DNA of 64,000 nucleotides, from NCBI RefSeq assembly GCF_003121585.1, contig NZ_QEOO01000042.1, positions 1 to 64,000 on the forward strand. Reading direction: 5' to 3'. The translations under genes and the position numbers were made by a program. Positions 17,231-26,314 of the stretch are shown here, piece after piece. The notes below the pieces were generated by a model. It ran no database searches. It was not told where the DNA came from and saw only the letters and a list, made by a program, of their open reading frames with translations. The stretch is from Nocardioides speluncae. GTDB lineage: Bacteria; Actinomycetota; Actinomycetes; Propionibacteriales; Nocardioidaceae. Numbering within the stretch: position 1 is the stretch's first letter; every line of letters begins with the position of its first letter.

Positions 17231-18373
17231 GTGATCCCTGACATCGTGCGCTCGCTGCTGGCCGAACCGCGGGCCCCGGGCGCGCCCCGGCGGGTCTGGC
17301 GGGACTGGCTGCTGGTTGCCGTCCTGGTGCCGGCGGCGGTGCTCGAGGGGGTCCTCGGCGATCACGTCGTCTGGCCCGCGGTGTCCATCATCGTCGCGCT
17401 CGGGCTGGCGTACGCGCTGCTGTGGCGGCGTACTCATCCGCTGCAGGTGGTGCTCGCCGTGTTCGGCACCCACTTCGTCACCTTCGTCGCGGCGGCGATC
17501 GCCGGGGTGGGTGCGGTCGGCGTCTACGCCAGCATCCTGACCCTGCTCCTTCCTTACGCGCTGCTGCGGTGGGGATCCGGACGGGAGGTGGCCATCGGCG
17601 TGCCGGTGATCCTGGTCGCGGGCGTGGTCGGGACCGCCGAGGACTACAACGGCCTGGGCGAGGCGGTCGCGGGGCTGATCTTCCTGTTCATTCCCGCGGT
17701 GCTGGGTGCGGCGGTCCGGTTCGCGGTGACCTCCCGGTCGCGCGAGCTCGACCAGGTGAAGCTCCTCGAGCGCCAGCAGCTGGCCCGCGAGCTGCACGAC
17801 ACCGTTGCCCACCATGTCTCGGCCATCGCCATCCGTGCGCAGGCGGGTCAGGTGGTCGCCGCGTCCCGGCCCGAGGCGGCCGCGGAGGCACTGGCGGTGA
17901 TCGAGGACGAGGCGTCGCGCACTCTGGCCGAGATGCGGCTGGTGGTCGGCAGCCTCCGGGACGAGGCCAGCGCCGAGCTGGCGCCGCAGCCCGGACTTGT
18001 CGAGCTGCGGGGGCTGGCGCGTGCAGACGGCCGTCCGGCGGTGTACGTCGACGTGTCCGGCGAGCTGGGCACGCTGGGAGCCGCGGTCGGCACCGCGCTC
18101 TTCCGGATCGCCCAGGAGTCGGTCACCAACGCGGTCCGGCACGCGCGACAGGCCACCCGCGTCGACGTGGCGGTCACCGAGTCCGGGGACGAGGTGCTGC
18201 TGACAGTGCGGGACGACGGCGTCGACGCGGCTGCGTCGTACCTCACGGGCTACGGGCTGATCGGCATGACCGAGCGCGCCGCGCTCCTCGGCGGCACGCT
18301 CGACGCCGGGCCCGACCCGGCCGGCGGCTGGACGGTGCGCGCCGTACTCCCGAAGAGCGGACGCGACCGGTGA
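17231..18373 (+). CDS. Sensor histidine kinase (NarL/DesK-type partner)
   Basis: A 380-residue membrane sensor kinase. Four to five helices occupy residues 15-165. The HisKA_3 domain follows (RQQLARELHDTVAHHVSAIAIR, with the phosphorylated His in ELHD), then an ATPase domain with VTNAVRHA and GYGLIGMTERA. GTG 17231 is chosen because a -10 box TACGCT (17219-17224) ends six bases before it, so the transcript probably starts at the codon and is leaderless. Earlier in-frame codons lack support. The stop overlaps the response regulator start. The divergent MMPL transporter is a plausible target. Confidence 0.88.
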   Translation: MIPDIVRSLLAEPRAPGAPRRVWRDWLLVAVLVPAAVLEGVLGDHVVWPAVSIIVALGLAYALLWRRTHPLQVVLAVFGTHFVTFVAAAIAGVGAVGVYASILTLLLPYALLRWGSGREVAIGVPVILVAGVVGTAEDYNGLGEAVAGLIFLFIPAVLGAAVRFAVTSRSRELDQVKLLERQQLARELHDTVAHHVSAIAIRAQAGQVVAASRPEAAAEALAVIEDEASRTLAEMRLVVGSLRDEASAELAPQPGLVELRGLARADGRPAVYVDVSGELGTLGAAVGTALFRIAQESVTNAVRHARQATRVDVAVTESGDEVLLTVRDDGVDAAASYLTGYGLIGMTERAALLGGTLDAGPDPAGGWTVRAVLPKSGRDR

Positions 18374-19023
18374 GCATCCGGGTGGTGGTCGCCGACGACC
18401 AGGAGATCGTGCGTACCGGCCTCCGGATGATCCTCGACGCGCAGCCGGACCTGACCGTGGTCGGCGAAGCGGCCGACGGCGCCGCGCTCGTCGCGCTCGC
18501 ACACGAGCTGCGGCCCGATGTCTGCCTCGTCGACATCCGGATGCCCGGCATGGACGGGCTGGAGGCGACGCGCCGGCTCGCCGGGCCGGAGGTCGCCGAC
18601 CCGCTCGCGATCGTCGTGATCACGACGTTCGACCTCGACGACTACGTGTACGGCGCCCTCGAGGCCGGCGCTCGCGGCTTCCTGCTCAAGGACGCCGGTC
18701 CGGAGCTGCTGGTCCAGGCGATCCGGGCCGCCGCCAGCGGCGACGCGCTGATCGCTCCCAACATCACCGCGCGACTGCTGGCGACGTTCGCCCGGACCCG
18801 GACCCGGCCGCGCACCCAGCCCGTCGAGCCGCTCACCGACCGCGAGGAGGAGGTGCTGCTGACCGTCGCCCGCGGCCGCACCAACGCCGAGATCGCCGAC
18901 GAGCTCCACATCAGCCTCAGCACGGTCAAGACCCACCTGACCGCACTGATGACCAAGCTGGGCGTCCGCAACCGGGTCGAGATCGCGATGTGGGCGTACG
19001 AGACCGGCCGGATGGGCAGCTGA
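18370..19023 (+). CDS. NarL/LuxR-family response regulator
   Basis: A 217-residue two-domain regulator. The receiver domain has the acidic pocket (VVVADDQE), the phospho-acceptor Asp in CLVDIRMPGMDG, the Thr in VVITTFD and the Lys in FLLKDAG. The C-terminal LuxR helix-turn-helix reads TDREEEVLLTVARGRTNAEI and continues to STVKTHLTALMTKLGVRNR. GTG 18370 overlaps the kinase stop as GTGA. It is the cognate partner of the upstream kinase. Confidence 0.92.
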   Translation: MSIRVVVADDQEIVRTGLRMILDAQPDLTVVGEAADGAALVALAHELRPDVCLVDIRMPGMDGLEATRRLAGPEVADPLAIVVITTFDLDDYVYGALEAGARGFLLKDAGPELLVQAIRAAASGDALIAPNITARLLATFARTRTRPRTQPVEPLTDREEEVLLTVARGRTNAEIADELHISLSTVKTHLTALMTKLGVRNRVEIAMWAYETGRMGS

Positions 19024-19051
19024 CTGCTTCTCGTCTCACGGCACCAAGACC

Positions 19052-19083
19052 GCGGGCCCCCGGCCGGGTAGCCGGGAGCCCGC
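19052..19083. terminator. GC-rich hairpin terminator
   Basis: GCGGGCCCCCGGC (19052-19064) pairs with GCCGGGAGCCCGC (19071-19083) across a 6-base loop. It lies between the convergent response regulator and small secreted-protein genes and could stop both. Confidence 0.7.
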
Positions 19084-19112
19084 AGGACGAAGATCTTCGG
19101 ATCGACGACATC

Positions 19113-19421
19113 TCAGGGTTGGACTGCGAGGGCGCAGGCCTCTTCAACCTGGTCGGCCGTCAGTCCGGACAGCACCGTTGCGACGGCCATGGCGACCTCG
19201 CACACCGACTGCGCTGGCTCTTGGCCGAGAAGGTCGGAGGCTATCTCCGCCGCCACACAGACCGTGCCGCCGGTGAACGCGGCAAGGTCGTCGATCGAGG
19301 AGAGGTAGCTGCTGCATGATGCGGCCGTCGCGTTCGCTGGCGCCGCTGTGGAGACTGCCAAGGCACCTGTTGCGAGGGCGACACCGCAGAGAGCTGCGGT
19401 AAGCCGGGTACTGCTAGTCAT
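19113..19421 (-). CDS. Small secreted cysteine-containing protein
   Basis: A 102-residue protein with a clear Sec signal peptide (STRLTAALCGVALATGALAV, cleavage probably after ANA near residue 32). The mature part is about 70 residues with four Cys, enough for two disulfides, and is largely helical (VAAEIASDLLG, ADQVEEACALAV). AAGGGGAA lies just before the ATG at 19421. I do not recognise the family; similar short 4-Cys exported proteins in actinobacteria have no assigned role. It is monocistronic, with a hairpin 30 bases after its stop. Confidence 0.65.
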   Translation of the reverse strand: MTSSTRLTAALCGVALATGALAVSTAAPANATAASCSSYLSSIDDLAAFTGGTVCVAAEIASDLLGQEPAQSVCEVAMAVATVLSGLTADQVEEACALAVQP

Positions 19422-19568
19422 AGCGATTCCCCTTTGCTCATATGGAGGTGTCTAGATTTTGACCGGACATATCAGACAATTAAGACGTTCCTCGCATAGG
19501 TCATCGCTGTCAAGCAGAGGCTGCCGCCCCTGACCGAGGCGCCGACCCCCAGTGCTCGTGCGGCCGCG

Positions 19569-20240
19569 TCAGCGCCGGGCCATGACCGGATGAGGTATGG
19601 CACGATAGGCGGCGATCGAGACGATGGCCAGCCATAGCCAGGTCGAAAGTACCGTGATCCAGATAAGTCCGACGCCGCCGGGCAGTGCCGCCAGCGCACC
19701 GCCTGCGATGAACGTCAGGACTATCGCGACCCCTGCGATCCTCGACCACAGCGCACCGCGCGCCCAGCGTCTACCTAGCCAGGAGCCGGCAAGGGTTGCG
19801 GCCACACCGACGCAGACGAATCCGAGACCGCCGAACACGAGGTGGAGCACCCCCTGCGCTGTGAACTCTCCGCCTCCCACACCTGGCGGGAACTTGCCGG
19901 TTGGGTCCGGCGGGAAAATCGCACTGAGCACAAGGCACAGGCCGTACATCCCCACCAATGCCGCCGCCCTGCGTGACCATCCCGGCGTCCGGAGCAGCCC
20001 GATCGCCGCCACGATCGTCATCAGCCCCGAGAGAACCAGGTTCAGCCACTGCAACCAGCCGAGGTCTCCGATAAGCAGCAGGCTCAGCGCATCCCGGGCC
20101 AGGTCGAATCCTGGACGGGTGAGCGCGAGGATGAGACCGAAGCTGAGATAGAAGGGGCCAGCGACAACTCCCCATCCCAGCATCGAGCGGGTGACGGCGG
20201 CGCCATGATCGAAACCAGTCGAAGACTCTAGATCCGTCAT
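19569..20240 (-). CDS. DUF998 membrane protein
   Basis: A 223-residue protein with about six hydrophobic helices, matching the DUF998 family: GWGVVAGPFYLSFGLILALT, then DLGWLQWLNLVLSG, then a conserved FPPDPTG loop and HLVFGGLGFV. ATG 20240 is chosen for the GGAGG five bases upstream; a longer frame to 20279 lacks a ribosome site. Function is unknown, and the minus-strand neighbours have no evident functional link. Confidence 0.75.
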   Translation of the reverse strand: MTDLESSTGFDHGAAVTRSMLGWGVVAGPFYLSFGLILALTRPGFDLARDALSLLLIGDLGWLQWLNLVLSGLMTIVAAIGLLRTPGWSRRAAALVGMYGLCLVLSAIFPPDPTGKFPPGVGGGEFTAQGVLHLVFGGLGFVCVGVAATLAGSWLGRRWARGALWSRIAGVAIVLTFIAGGALAALPGGVGLIWITVLSTWLWLAIVSIAAYRAIPHPVMARR

Positions 20241-20316
20241 TCCATCCTCCAGTGGGTCGTGACTAGCGGAAACCACCAAGTCGCATTCCTCGCCTCCTCG
20301 GAAACGTCACGATTGG

Positions 20317-20817
20317 TCATAGGTTCGGAATCAGGGCATTGGAGTAGTGGACCTTGTCGAAGGGAAAGTCCCTGGCGGTCCAGTGGCGAAGTGCGCGGTA
20401 GACGTTGGCGTACTGGCCGTCGGCATACGCCTCGGGCGTCACCCACCAGCTGACATCGACATCGTGATCCAGCAGTTCCTCGGTGAGAGGCATTCGGCGG
20501 CCGAGTGGGTAGAGGTAGCAGCAGCCCAAGTACTGCTCGTCCGCGTAGACGGCGTAGGTGAACGAGTCGTTCTCCCGGAACTCGCATTCGTGCCAGATGA
20601 GATCGACGTAGTTGAAGTCCTCGGTCACGGGCTCGCTCGGCCACTTCCCGCCTCGGGTTCGGCGGATCAGCTCGATGCTGGCGTTGATCCCCCGCACGTC
20701 ATCGGCGACGTGCTGTCGGGTGATCGCTTCGGCCCTGATCCCCCCGTAGGTAAGCACCGTTGGCGCGGCCCAGCCGGGCGGGGTACGTAGCCGCTTGATG
20801 AGTCCGGCGTAGTTCAC
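20317..20817 (-). CDS. GNAT-like N-acetyltransferase
   Basis: A 166-residue protein. The segment FTYAVYADEQYLGCCYLYPLG, then the acidic DHDVDVSWWV strand and YRALRHWTARDFPF, resemble GNAT acetyltransferases that lack a canonical Q/RxxGxG/A acetyl-CoA loop, so activity is less certain. Its start overlaps the stop of the reductase gene upstream, and the two are translated together. The substrate is unknown. Confidence 0.6.
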   Translation of the reverse strand: MNYAGLIKRLRTPPGWAAPTVLTYGGIRAEAITRQHVADDVRGINASIELIRRTRGGKWPSEPVTEDFNYVDLIWHECEFRENDSFTYAVYADEQYLGCCYLYPLGRRMPLTEELLDHDVDVSWWVTPEAYADGQYANVYRALRHWTARDFPFDKVHYSNALIPNL

Positions 20818-21380
20818 TGTCCGTCCTGTTCTGTCTTTGCGGCGAGGGTCAGGATGACGACTCCGCTCGGTAGCGTTGTCGACTCCGCCAGCGTGAACGA
20901 ACCCGACGAACCGGGGAAGTAGAGCAGGTCGTCAGACGTGCCGGTGCCGAGGAGGCACGGGTGCACCCACAGGCGCAGCTCGTCGAGGAGTCCTTCCGCC
21001 AGAAGCGCACGGGACAGCGGCCCGAATCCGTACTGCACAATGTCGGCCCCCGGCTGCTCCTTGAGGCTGCGGATGGCGCGGATGGGATCGCGGTCCATCA
21101 CAATGGTGTTGTTCCACTGCGGGTCGACAAGCGTTGTGGACACGACGTGCTTCGGCAGGGCATTCATGCGATCGGCGAGAGGGTTGCCTGACATCGCGGA
21201 CCACACCGGCGCGAACAGATCGTAGGTGTGCCTTCCCATCAGCACGGCATCGCATCGTTCCAGAAGCTCGATCTGAACCTTGTTCCCTGCCTCGCCGAAA
21301 CCGCCCATCGCGGGCCAGTCCTGCGGGTTCTGAATGACTCCGTCGAGGGTGATATAGGTGGAGTTAATGATCTTGCGCAC
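20814..21380 (-). CDS. Dihydrofolate reductase-family (RibD C-terminal-like) protein
   Basis: A 188-residue protein of the DHFR/RibD C-terminal superfamily: ITLDGVIQNPQDW, VLMGRHTYDLFAPVW, a central KHVVSTTL strand, GADIVQYGFGPLSRALLAEG and DELRLWVHPCLLG. Stand-alone members are NADPH-dependent reductases of unknown substrate and are common in actinobacteria. The start is GTG at 21380, with AAAGG about 8 bases upstream. It overlaps the GNAT-like gene by four bases. Confidence 0.82.
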   Translation of the reverse strand: MRKIINSTYITLDGVIQNPQDWPAMGGFGEAGNKVQIELLERCDAVLMGRHTYDLFAPVWSAMSGNPLADRMNALPKHVVSTTLVDPQWNNTIVMDRDPIRAIRSLKEQPGADIVQYGFGPLSRALLAEGLLDELRLWVHPCLLGTGTSDDLLYFPGSSGSFTLAESTTLPSGVVILTLAAKTEQDGQ

Positions 21381-21475
21381 GGATTCTGCCTTTCAATTGG
21401 GTTCATGGCTGGGCGGGACTCTGTCCCTATGCCGAACGGTTGGTACCCGGATCGACAATCCTTCGATGGTCACGA

Positions 21476-21808
21476 TCAGTCCGGTGCAGGCTTTGTCGCC
21501 AACTCGATCTCGATGTCGAGCCGATCACCGGCTTCGATACCTGCTGCGCCCCGGACGACGCCGCTGACCGGGATCAGTACCTGGCCGGACATGGTGCCCA
21601 GGCTGGTCTGAAACGTGTAACCGTTGAGCGAGACCGTCACTCGTGGCCTGCGTCCTCCAGCTAGCCCTTCGATGACTCGCTCCGGGACGGGGATTCCCGT
21701 CGCCGTCTTCCCGTTGAGGCGAAGTTCGGCGTCGAATCTCATGATTGCACCGCCCCTGTGGGGTGTCGGTCGCGCCGCGCGATGGCCAAGTGGGGATTGG
21801 TTCAACAT
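21476..21808 (-). CDS. DUF1905 domain protein
   Basis: A 110-residue protein. Residues 23-105 (MRFDAELRLNGKTATGIPVP through LDIEIEL) match the small beta-barrel-like DUF1905 domain, which often occurs alone or beside a YdeI domain. ATG 21808 has AAAGGAA at the right spacing, giving a 22-residue extension; ATG 21742 would give the bare domain. No function is established for the family. Confidence 0.7.
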   Translation of the reverse strand: MLNQSPLGHRAARPTPHRGGAIMRFDAELRLNGKTATGIPVPERVIEGLAGGRRPRVTVSLNGYTFQTSLGTMSGQVLIPVSGVVRGAAGIEAGDRLDIEIELATKPAPD

Positions 21809-22048
21809 GAGCTTCCTTTCGCTGGGTAACAGCCGACCTCACCGCCGGGCACCCACCCGAGCGATCTCCGGCTCGACGGGACGGCAACACCTCGAACATC
21901 CGACGGCCACCGCACCAACAGGACCGGACCCTGGTGAATGCCAAGACAGCGTGGCTCAAGCCACAGCGCGCCCACATCGGTGTCAGTACGGAATGACCAC
22001 GGAGACGCCACGGAGGCGCCACTGGGTCGGATCGGTCACACTGTCGTC

Positions 22049-24784
22049 GTGCATTCGATCGAGGTCTCCGAGCGGGAGGCGGAGGTACTCGCAGCTATCG
22101 GCGCTCGGCTGTCCAACGCCCAGATCGCCAACCGACTGCACATCTCGGTCCGTACGGTGGAGAGCCACGTGTCGTCGCTGCTGCGTAAGTACGGCGTCAC
22201 CGACAGGTGGGCGCTCACCGAACAAGCCCAGTACGGCGGTCCACCGTCTGGTCAGCTGGTCGGGTTGCCGGCGTCGCGCACGACGTTCGTCGGGCGTTCT
22301 CGCGAGCGGGACCTGGTCCTCGGCTTGCTCGCGGACATGCGATTGGTGACGCTTCTGGGACCCGGCGGGATCGGCAAGACCCGGCTGGCCGCGGCGGTGG
22401 CCGACGCAGCGGGGCGGTCGTTTCCGCTGGGCGGCGCGTTCGTCGACCTGGTGCCGGTGCGCGACGGGTTCGTCGCACAGGCGGTGGCCGCTGCCCTCGG
22501 CGTCACCGAACGGCCAGGCCAGGCCTTGGAGGACAGCATCGCCCAGCGACTCGGTCGTGGCAGGTCATTGCTCGTCCTGGACAACTGTGAGCACCTCCTC
22601 GACGTGGTGGCAGGTTTCGTCGAGCGGCTGCTGTCGACCTGTCCCGAGGTGACGATTCTGGTCACCAGCAGGGAGCGGATCGGCGTACCGGGTGAACGGA
22701 GCGTGCCCATCGAGCCGTTGCCGCTGACCTCGGATGCCGAGCGGTTGTTCCGCGACCGGGCCACCTCGGCCGACCCCGACTTCAGCGCCAGCCAGGACGT
22801 CGTCGCCGAACTCTGCGGCCGACTGGACGGGATGCCACTGGCGATCGAACTCGCCGCCGCGCGGAGCGCTTCGCTCGGCGCCGACGGTCTGCTGGCCGCC
22901 GTCGACGACGGACTGCGGCTGTTGTCTGGTGGCCGGGGACCCGTCGAGCGGCATCGGTCCCTGCATGCGGTGATCGGCTGGAGCCACGACCTGCTCGCCG
23001 AGGATGAACGGGATCTGTTCCGTCGTCTCTCGATCTTCGTCGGCGGATTCGATCTCGACGCCGTCGCCACTGTCGCGTCAGGCTCCACCCGCGGCGCGGT
23101 CGCCGACGTACTCGGCCGTCTGGTCGACAAGAGCCTCGTCGTGCACCAGGGAGGCACGCGGAGCAGATGGCGGCTGCTGGAGACGGTGCGAGCCTTCGCC
23201 GCGGAGCAGCTCGAGGCAAGCGGCGAGCGGGCCGAGATCCAGCAGGGGCATCTGCGGTGGGCCGCAGATGCCGGCACCGAGCTCGAGAGCCGGCTGGACG
23301 GCGAGTGGCGGGGTGACTTCGACGCTGTCGCCGACGACCTGCGCTCAGCTCTCGCCGCTGCCGCGCCCGGCCGGGCGCAATTGCCGCACCGGCTGGCTCG
23401 GTCGCTGGGGCACCTGACGTATGCCCGCCGGTTTCTGCACGAGGCTCCCGGCCACTACGAGGAGGCCGCCAGGAGGGCGCCCGATCCGCAGGAGGCGGCA
23501 CGGGACCTGCGCAGCGCCGCCGACTGTGCGCACGCCTTCTTCGACACACGCCGATCCTTCGACCTGCTGCTCGCCTCGGCCGAGCGGTCGCGAGCGGCCG
23601 ATGACGCCAACGCCGAGTCGATTGCCCTGGCATTCGCAGTCACCACGGCCAACCGGCACCCGGCCGGGTTCACCGTGGAGGTACCCCACGAGCATCTGCG
23701 CGACCTGCTCGACCGAGCCACCACCGTGGGTGACCATCAGGACCTGTTCGTGGCCGCCCATCTTGCCGCGGCGAACGCATGGAACGCCCAGCGGGAGAGG
23801 GTCGTTCCCGCGCCCACTCTGGTGGAAGCTGCCGCGGCCACCGCACGCGCGACCGGCGATCCGGTGCTGATCAGCGCGGGTCTCGACGCGATCGGCAGCG
23901 CCGCACTCTCCACGGGGCGGCCCGGGGAAGCGCACCGGATCGCCGTCGAGCGGATGGAACTGCTCGACCGCATGTCCCGGGACGATCCGTACACCGCACC
24001 TGAGATCACCGACACGTTTCACATGGCGGCCACCTGCGCCGTCGCGGTCGGCGCCCTGCGCACCGCGCTGTCCGTGGCCAGGCTGGCCGCGGCCGACGAC
24101 CTGGTCGGCAACCAGTCGACCGTCGGGATGGGCTGCATGCTGCCGGCACTGGTGCTGATGGGTGAGTTCGACGAGGCACTGCGCCGCGCACCGGGCATCT
24201 GGAACGTCTGCATCCGAGCGGACAACCCTCTCGCGTGGATCTCACCGGCGATCGCATCGGTCGCGCTTGCTCACGGGCTCCTCGACGACGAGGACGGTTT
24301 CCGGCTGTGGCGGACCAGGGCCGAGCAGGTCGCAGGCAACGCCCGGTCCCCCTACCTGGATTCATACGCGGCGTTTGTCGACGCTCGGGTAGCTCTGCAC
24401 ACCGGCCGGACAGACAACGCCGACGTGCTGACCGAGCGCGCCTTCGCCGACTTTCCGCCGCACGACTGGCATCGCGCCTTCGCCCACGCCGCCGGCGCCG
24501 AGCTCGCGGTCGCAACGGGACTGCCCGACGCGGCCGAGCGACTCGCGACAGCCTCAGCCACCGCAATCGAGAACGACTGGGCGACCGCCTGCCTCGCCCG
24601 AGCCCGCGGCCGGCTCGAATGCGATCCGGACGCCTTGACCAGGTCCCTCGCCAGCTGGGAACGAATCGGCGCCCGCTTTGAGCACGCCTACACCCTGCGG
24701 CTCCTCGGCCGCAGTGACGCCGTGATCGTTCCGGGAATGGCCGTTGAAGTGACCTCAAAGCGAAGTGACGTGACGATCCTGTAG
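22049..24784 (+). CDS. LuxR-type ATPase regulator with N-terminal DNA-binding domain
   Basis: A 911-residue regulator. Residues 3-60 are a LuxR helix-turn-helix (SEREAEVLAAIGARLSNAQI, then SVRTVESHVSSLLRKYGV). An NB-ARC/AAA ATPase follows, with Walker A GPGGIGKT (104-111), Walker B LLVLDNCEH and GMPLAIELAAAR. A long helical-repeat C-terminal half of about 500 residues completes it. The classical LAL family puts this helix-turn-helix at the C-terminus; here the order is reversed. GTG 22049 starts directly at the DNA-binding domain; earlier in-frame codons run into low-complexity sequence. The target is unknown. The stop codon lies inside the tRNA gene on the opposite strand. Confidence 0.82.
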   Translation: MHSIEVSEREAEVLAAIGARLSNAQIANRLHISVRTVESHVSSLLRKYGVTDRWALTEQAQYGGPPSGQLVGLPASRTTFVGRSRERDLVLGLLADMRLVTLLGPGGIGKTRLAAAVADAAGRSFPLGGAFVDLVPVRDGFVAQAVAAALGVTERPGQALEDSIAQRLGRGRSLLVLDNCEHLLDVVAGFVERLLSTCPEVTILVTSRERIGVPGERSVPIEPLPLTSDAERLFRDRATSADPDFSASQDVVAELCGRLDGMPLAIELAAARSASLGADGLLAAVDDGLRLLSGGRGPVERHRSLHAVIGWSHDLLAEDERDLFRRLSIFVGGFDLDAVATVASGSTRGAVADVLGRLVDKSLVVHQGGTRSRWRLLETVRAFAAEQLEASGERAEIQQGHLRWAADAGTELESRLDGEWRGDFDAVADDLRSALAAAAPGRAQLPHRLARSLGHLTYARRFLHEAPGHYEEAARRAPDPQEAARDLRSAADCAHAFFDTRRSFDLLLASAERSRAADDANAESIALAFAVTTANRHPAGFTVEVPHEHLRDLLDRATTVGDHQDLFVAAHLAAANAWNAQRERVVPAPTLVEAAAATARATGDPVLISAGLDAIGSAALSTGRPGEAHRIAVERMELLDRMSRDDPYTAPEITDTFHMAATCAVAVGALRTALSVARLAAADDLVGNQSTVGMGCMLPALVLMGEFDEALRRAPGIWNVCIRADNPLAWISPAIASVALAHGLLDDEDGFRLWRTRAEQVAGNARSPYLDSYAAFVDARVALHTGRTDNADVLTERAFADFPPHDWHRAFAHAAGAELAVATGLPDAAERLATASATAIENDWATACLARARGRLECDPDALTRSLASWERIGARFEHAYTLRLLGRSDAVIVPGMAVEVTSKRSDVTIL

Positions 24785-24855
24785 GGCGGGCGGGGCTCGA
24801 ACCCGCGACCCAGGGATTATGAGTCCCCTGCTCTAACCAGCTGAGCTACCGCCCC
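24782..24855 (-). tRNA. tRNA with CAU anticodon, probably tRNA-Ile2 (or elongator tRNA-Met)
   Basis: The minus strand folds as a complete cloverleaf. The acceptor is GGGGCGG with CCGCCCU (G1-U72 wobble), the D-arm GCTCAGCTGGTTAGAGC, the anticodon stem GGGGA/TCCCT around CTCATAA, and the T-arm GCGGG-TTCGAGC-CCCGC, with discriminator A73. CCA is not encoded. CAU can be methionine, or isoleucine after lysidine modification. The anticodon stem (G27-U43, A31-U39) resembles E. coli tRNA-Ile2 (GGCGA/TCGCT) more than its elongator tRNA-Met (CATCA/TGATG). Its 3' end overlaps the LuxR stop codon by three bases. Confidence 0.88.
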
Positions 24856-24958
24856 TCGGCAGGTGAGCCTATCGGGACCGCTCCAGCCCGGCCGAACTCC
24901 CGCCTCGATGACGCTCACCCCGAACCAAACCCGAACGCCAGCGCGGATGCTGTCCGTC

Positions 24959-26314
24959 ATGAAGCGTCGACGCCCTGCGCTAGGAGCCGCGATGGCGGCC
25001 GTGATCACCCTCGGCCTGACCGGAGGAGTGGCGCCACCGGCAGCCGGGGCGTCCCGGCACTTCGAGAACGGCGAGAGCATCCTGGCCTCTGCCAAGGGTC
25101 CGGCCGTACCTTCCTCGTCGAGCATCGTGGTCGACGGCATCGGCGGCCGGATCACCGACGTGAACGTGGTGCTGGTCGGCGTGTCCAGTACGAACCTCGA
25201 GGGTATCGACATCGCGCTTCGAGGGCCGGGCAGCGGCGCCGCGCCGATCATGTCCGACGCCTGTGGGTCCGCCGACGTGTCGGACATCGTCCTCCGCTTC
25301 GACGAGGACAATCCCGCGAACGCGATTCCCGACCACGGACCTTGCGATACCGGCGCTTACCGGACCCACGACTACGACCCAGTCGCCAGCGATCCCGATC
25401 CCAACACCGGCTTCCTCAGTCTCAACGACTTCGACGGCAAGAACCCGGTTGGGCCCTGGAATCTCTATGTCACCCAGGACGAGAACGCCGGCATCACCAA
25501 CATCGCGTCAGGCTGGCGCCTTGAGATCGAGTACATCCCGGCGGAGGTGCGACTGCCGCACGAATCCGGCACGGGCACAGCGGCGCCATACCCCTGGCGG
25601 AAGACCGTGGCGCGTGGCCCCTCGACGGTCCGCGAGGTCAGGGTCGGTCTCCTGGGAGTCCAGCACAACTACGTGCCCGACCTCGACGTACTGCTGGTCG
25701 GGCCGCGCGGGCAGAAGGTCATGCTGATGTCGGACGTCTGTGGCTCCAATCTCTCCGAAGCCGACTTCCTCTTCGACGACGACGCCCCCGGTCCGGTACC
25801 CGCCGACGACTGCTCGGGCAGCATTGCCGCCAGGCCCACCAACGCCACCACGGCGCACGGCCCTGGCGACCCGACTGTCGACGCCTTCCCGGGAGGACCA
25901 CCCGGCCCGTATCCGACACGTCCCTTGTCGGTCTTCGACGGCACGAACCCCAACGGAACGTGGCGGATCCTCATCACCGATGACCAGGCCAATAGCGCTG
26001 GCGGCTTCATCGAGAAGGTACGGCTCCACCTCGATCTGCGGCCCGACACCAAGATCACCCAGCGGCCCAAGAAGAGGACCACGAAGCGACGCGCCCACTT
26101 CGAGTACCGCACGATCATTGACCCGAACGTGCGCCGACAGTGCAAGCTCGACCAGCGTCCATGGCGTCCGTGCGCTGCGGGCGGCAGCACCTACAAGAAC
26201 CTGCGGCCCGGCCGGCACGTCTTCCGGGTCCGTGGCCTGATCGTGAAGCCGGGCGCCGCCGTCGTTGCCGACCTCACACCGGCCAAGTACGTATGGAGAG
26301 TGAAGCGGCAATGA
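24959..26314 (+). CDS. Secreted protein with two proprotein-convertase P-like domains
   Basis: A 451-residue exported protein with signal peptide (MKRRRPALGAAMAAVITLGL) and two similar beta-rich domains of about 150 residues. Domain 1 ends in FDGKNPVGPWNLYVTQDE...GWRLEIEY and domain 2 in FDGTNPNGTWRILITDDQ...VRLHLDL. This is the P/Homo-B domain ending otherwise found after subtilisin-type proteases. No protease domain is present. Each repeat carries MSDACGS or MSDVCGS with paired Cys. The tail (FEYRTIIDPN..., about 90 residues) resembles a cell-surface Ig-like module. It overlaps the next gene as ATGA, so the two products likely act together outside the cell. Confidence 0.75.
   Translation: MKRRRPALGAAMAAVITLGLTGGVAPPAAGASRHFENGESILASAKGPAVPSSSSIVVDGIGGRITDVNVVLVGVSSTNLEGIDIALRGPGSGAAPIMSDACGSADVSDIVLRFDEDNPANAIPDHGPCDTGAYRTHDYDPVASDPDPNTGFLSLNDFDGKNPVGPWNLYVTQDENAGITNIASGWRLEIEYIPAEVRLPHESGTGTAAPYPWRKTVARGPSTVREVRVGLLGVQHNYVPDLDVLLVGPRGQKVMLMSDVCGSNLSEADFLFDDDAPGPVPADDCSGSIAARPTNATTAHGPGDPTVDAFPGGPPGPYPTRPLSVFDGTNPNGTWRILITDDQANSAGGFIEKVRLHLDLRPDTKITQRPKKRTTKRRAHFEYRTIIDPNVRRQCKLDQRPWRPCAAGGSTYKNLRPGRHVFRVRGLIVKPGAAVVADLTPAKYVWRVKRQ

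Noticed and set aside
14970..17234. A 754-codon plus-strand open frame opposite the MMPL gene
   Set aside because: No recognisable domain; the minus-strand MMPL frame has a strong ribosome site and family motifs.
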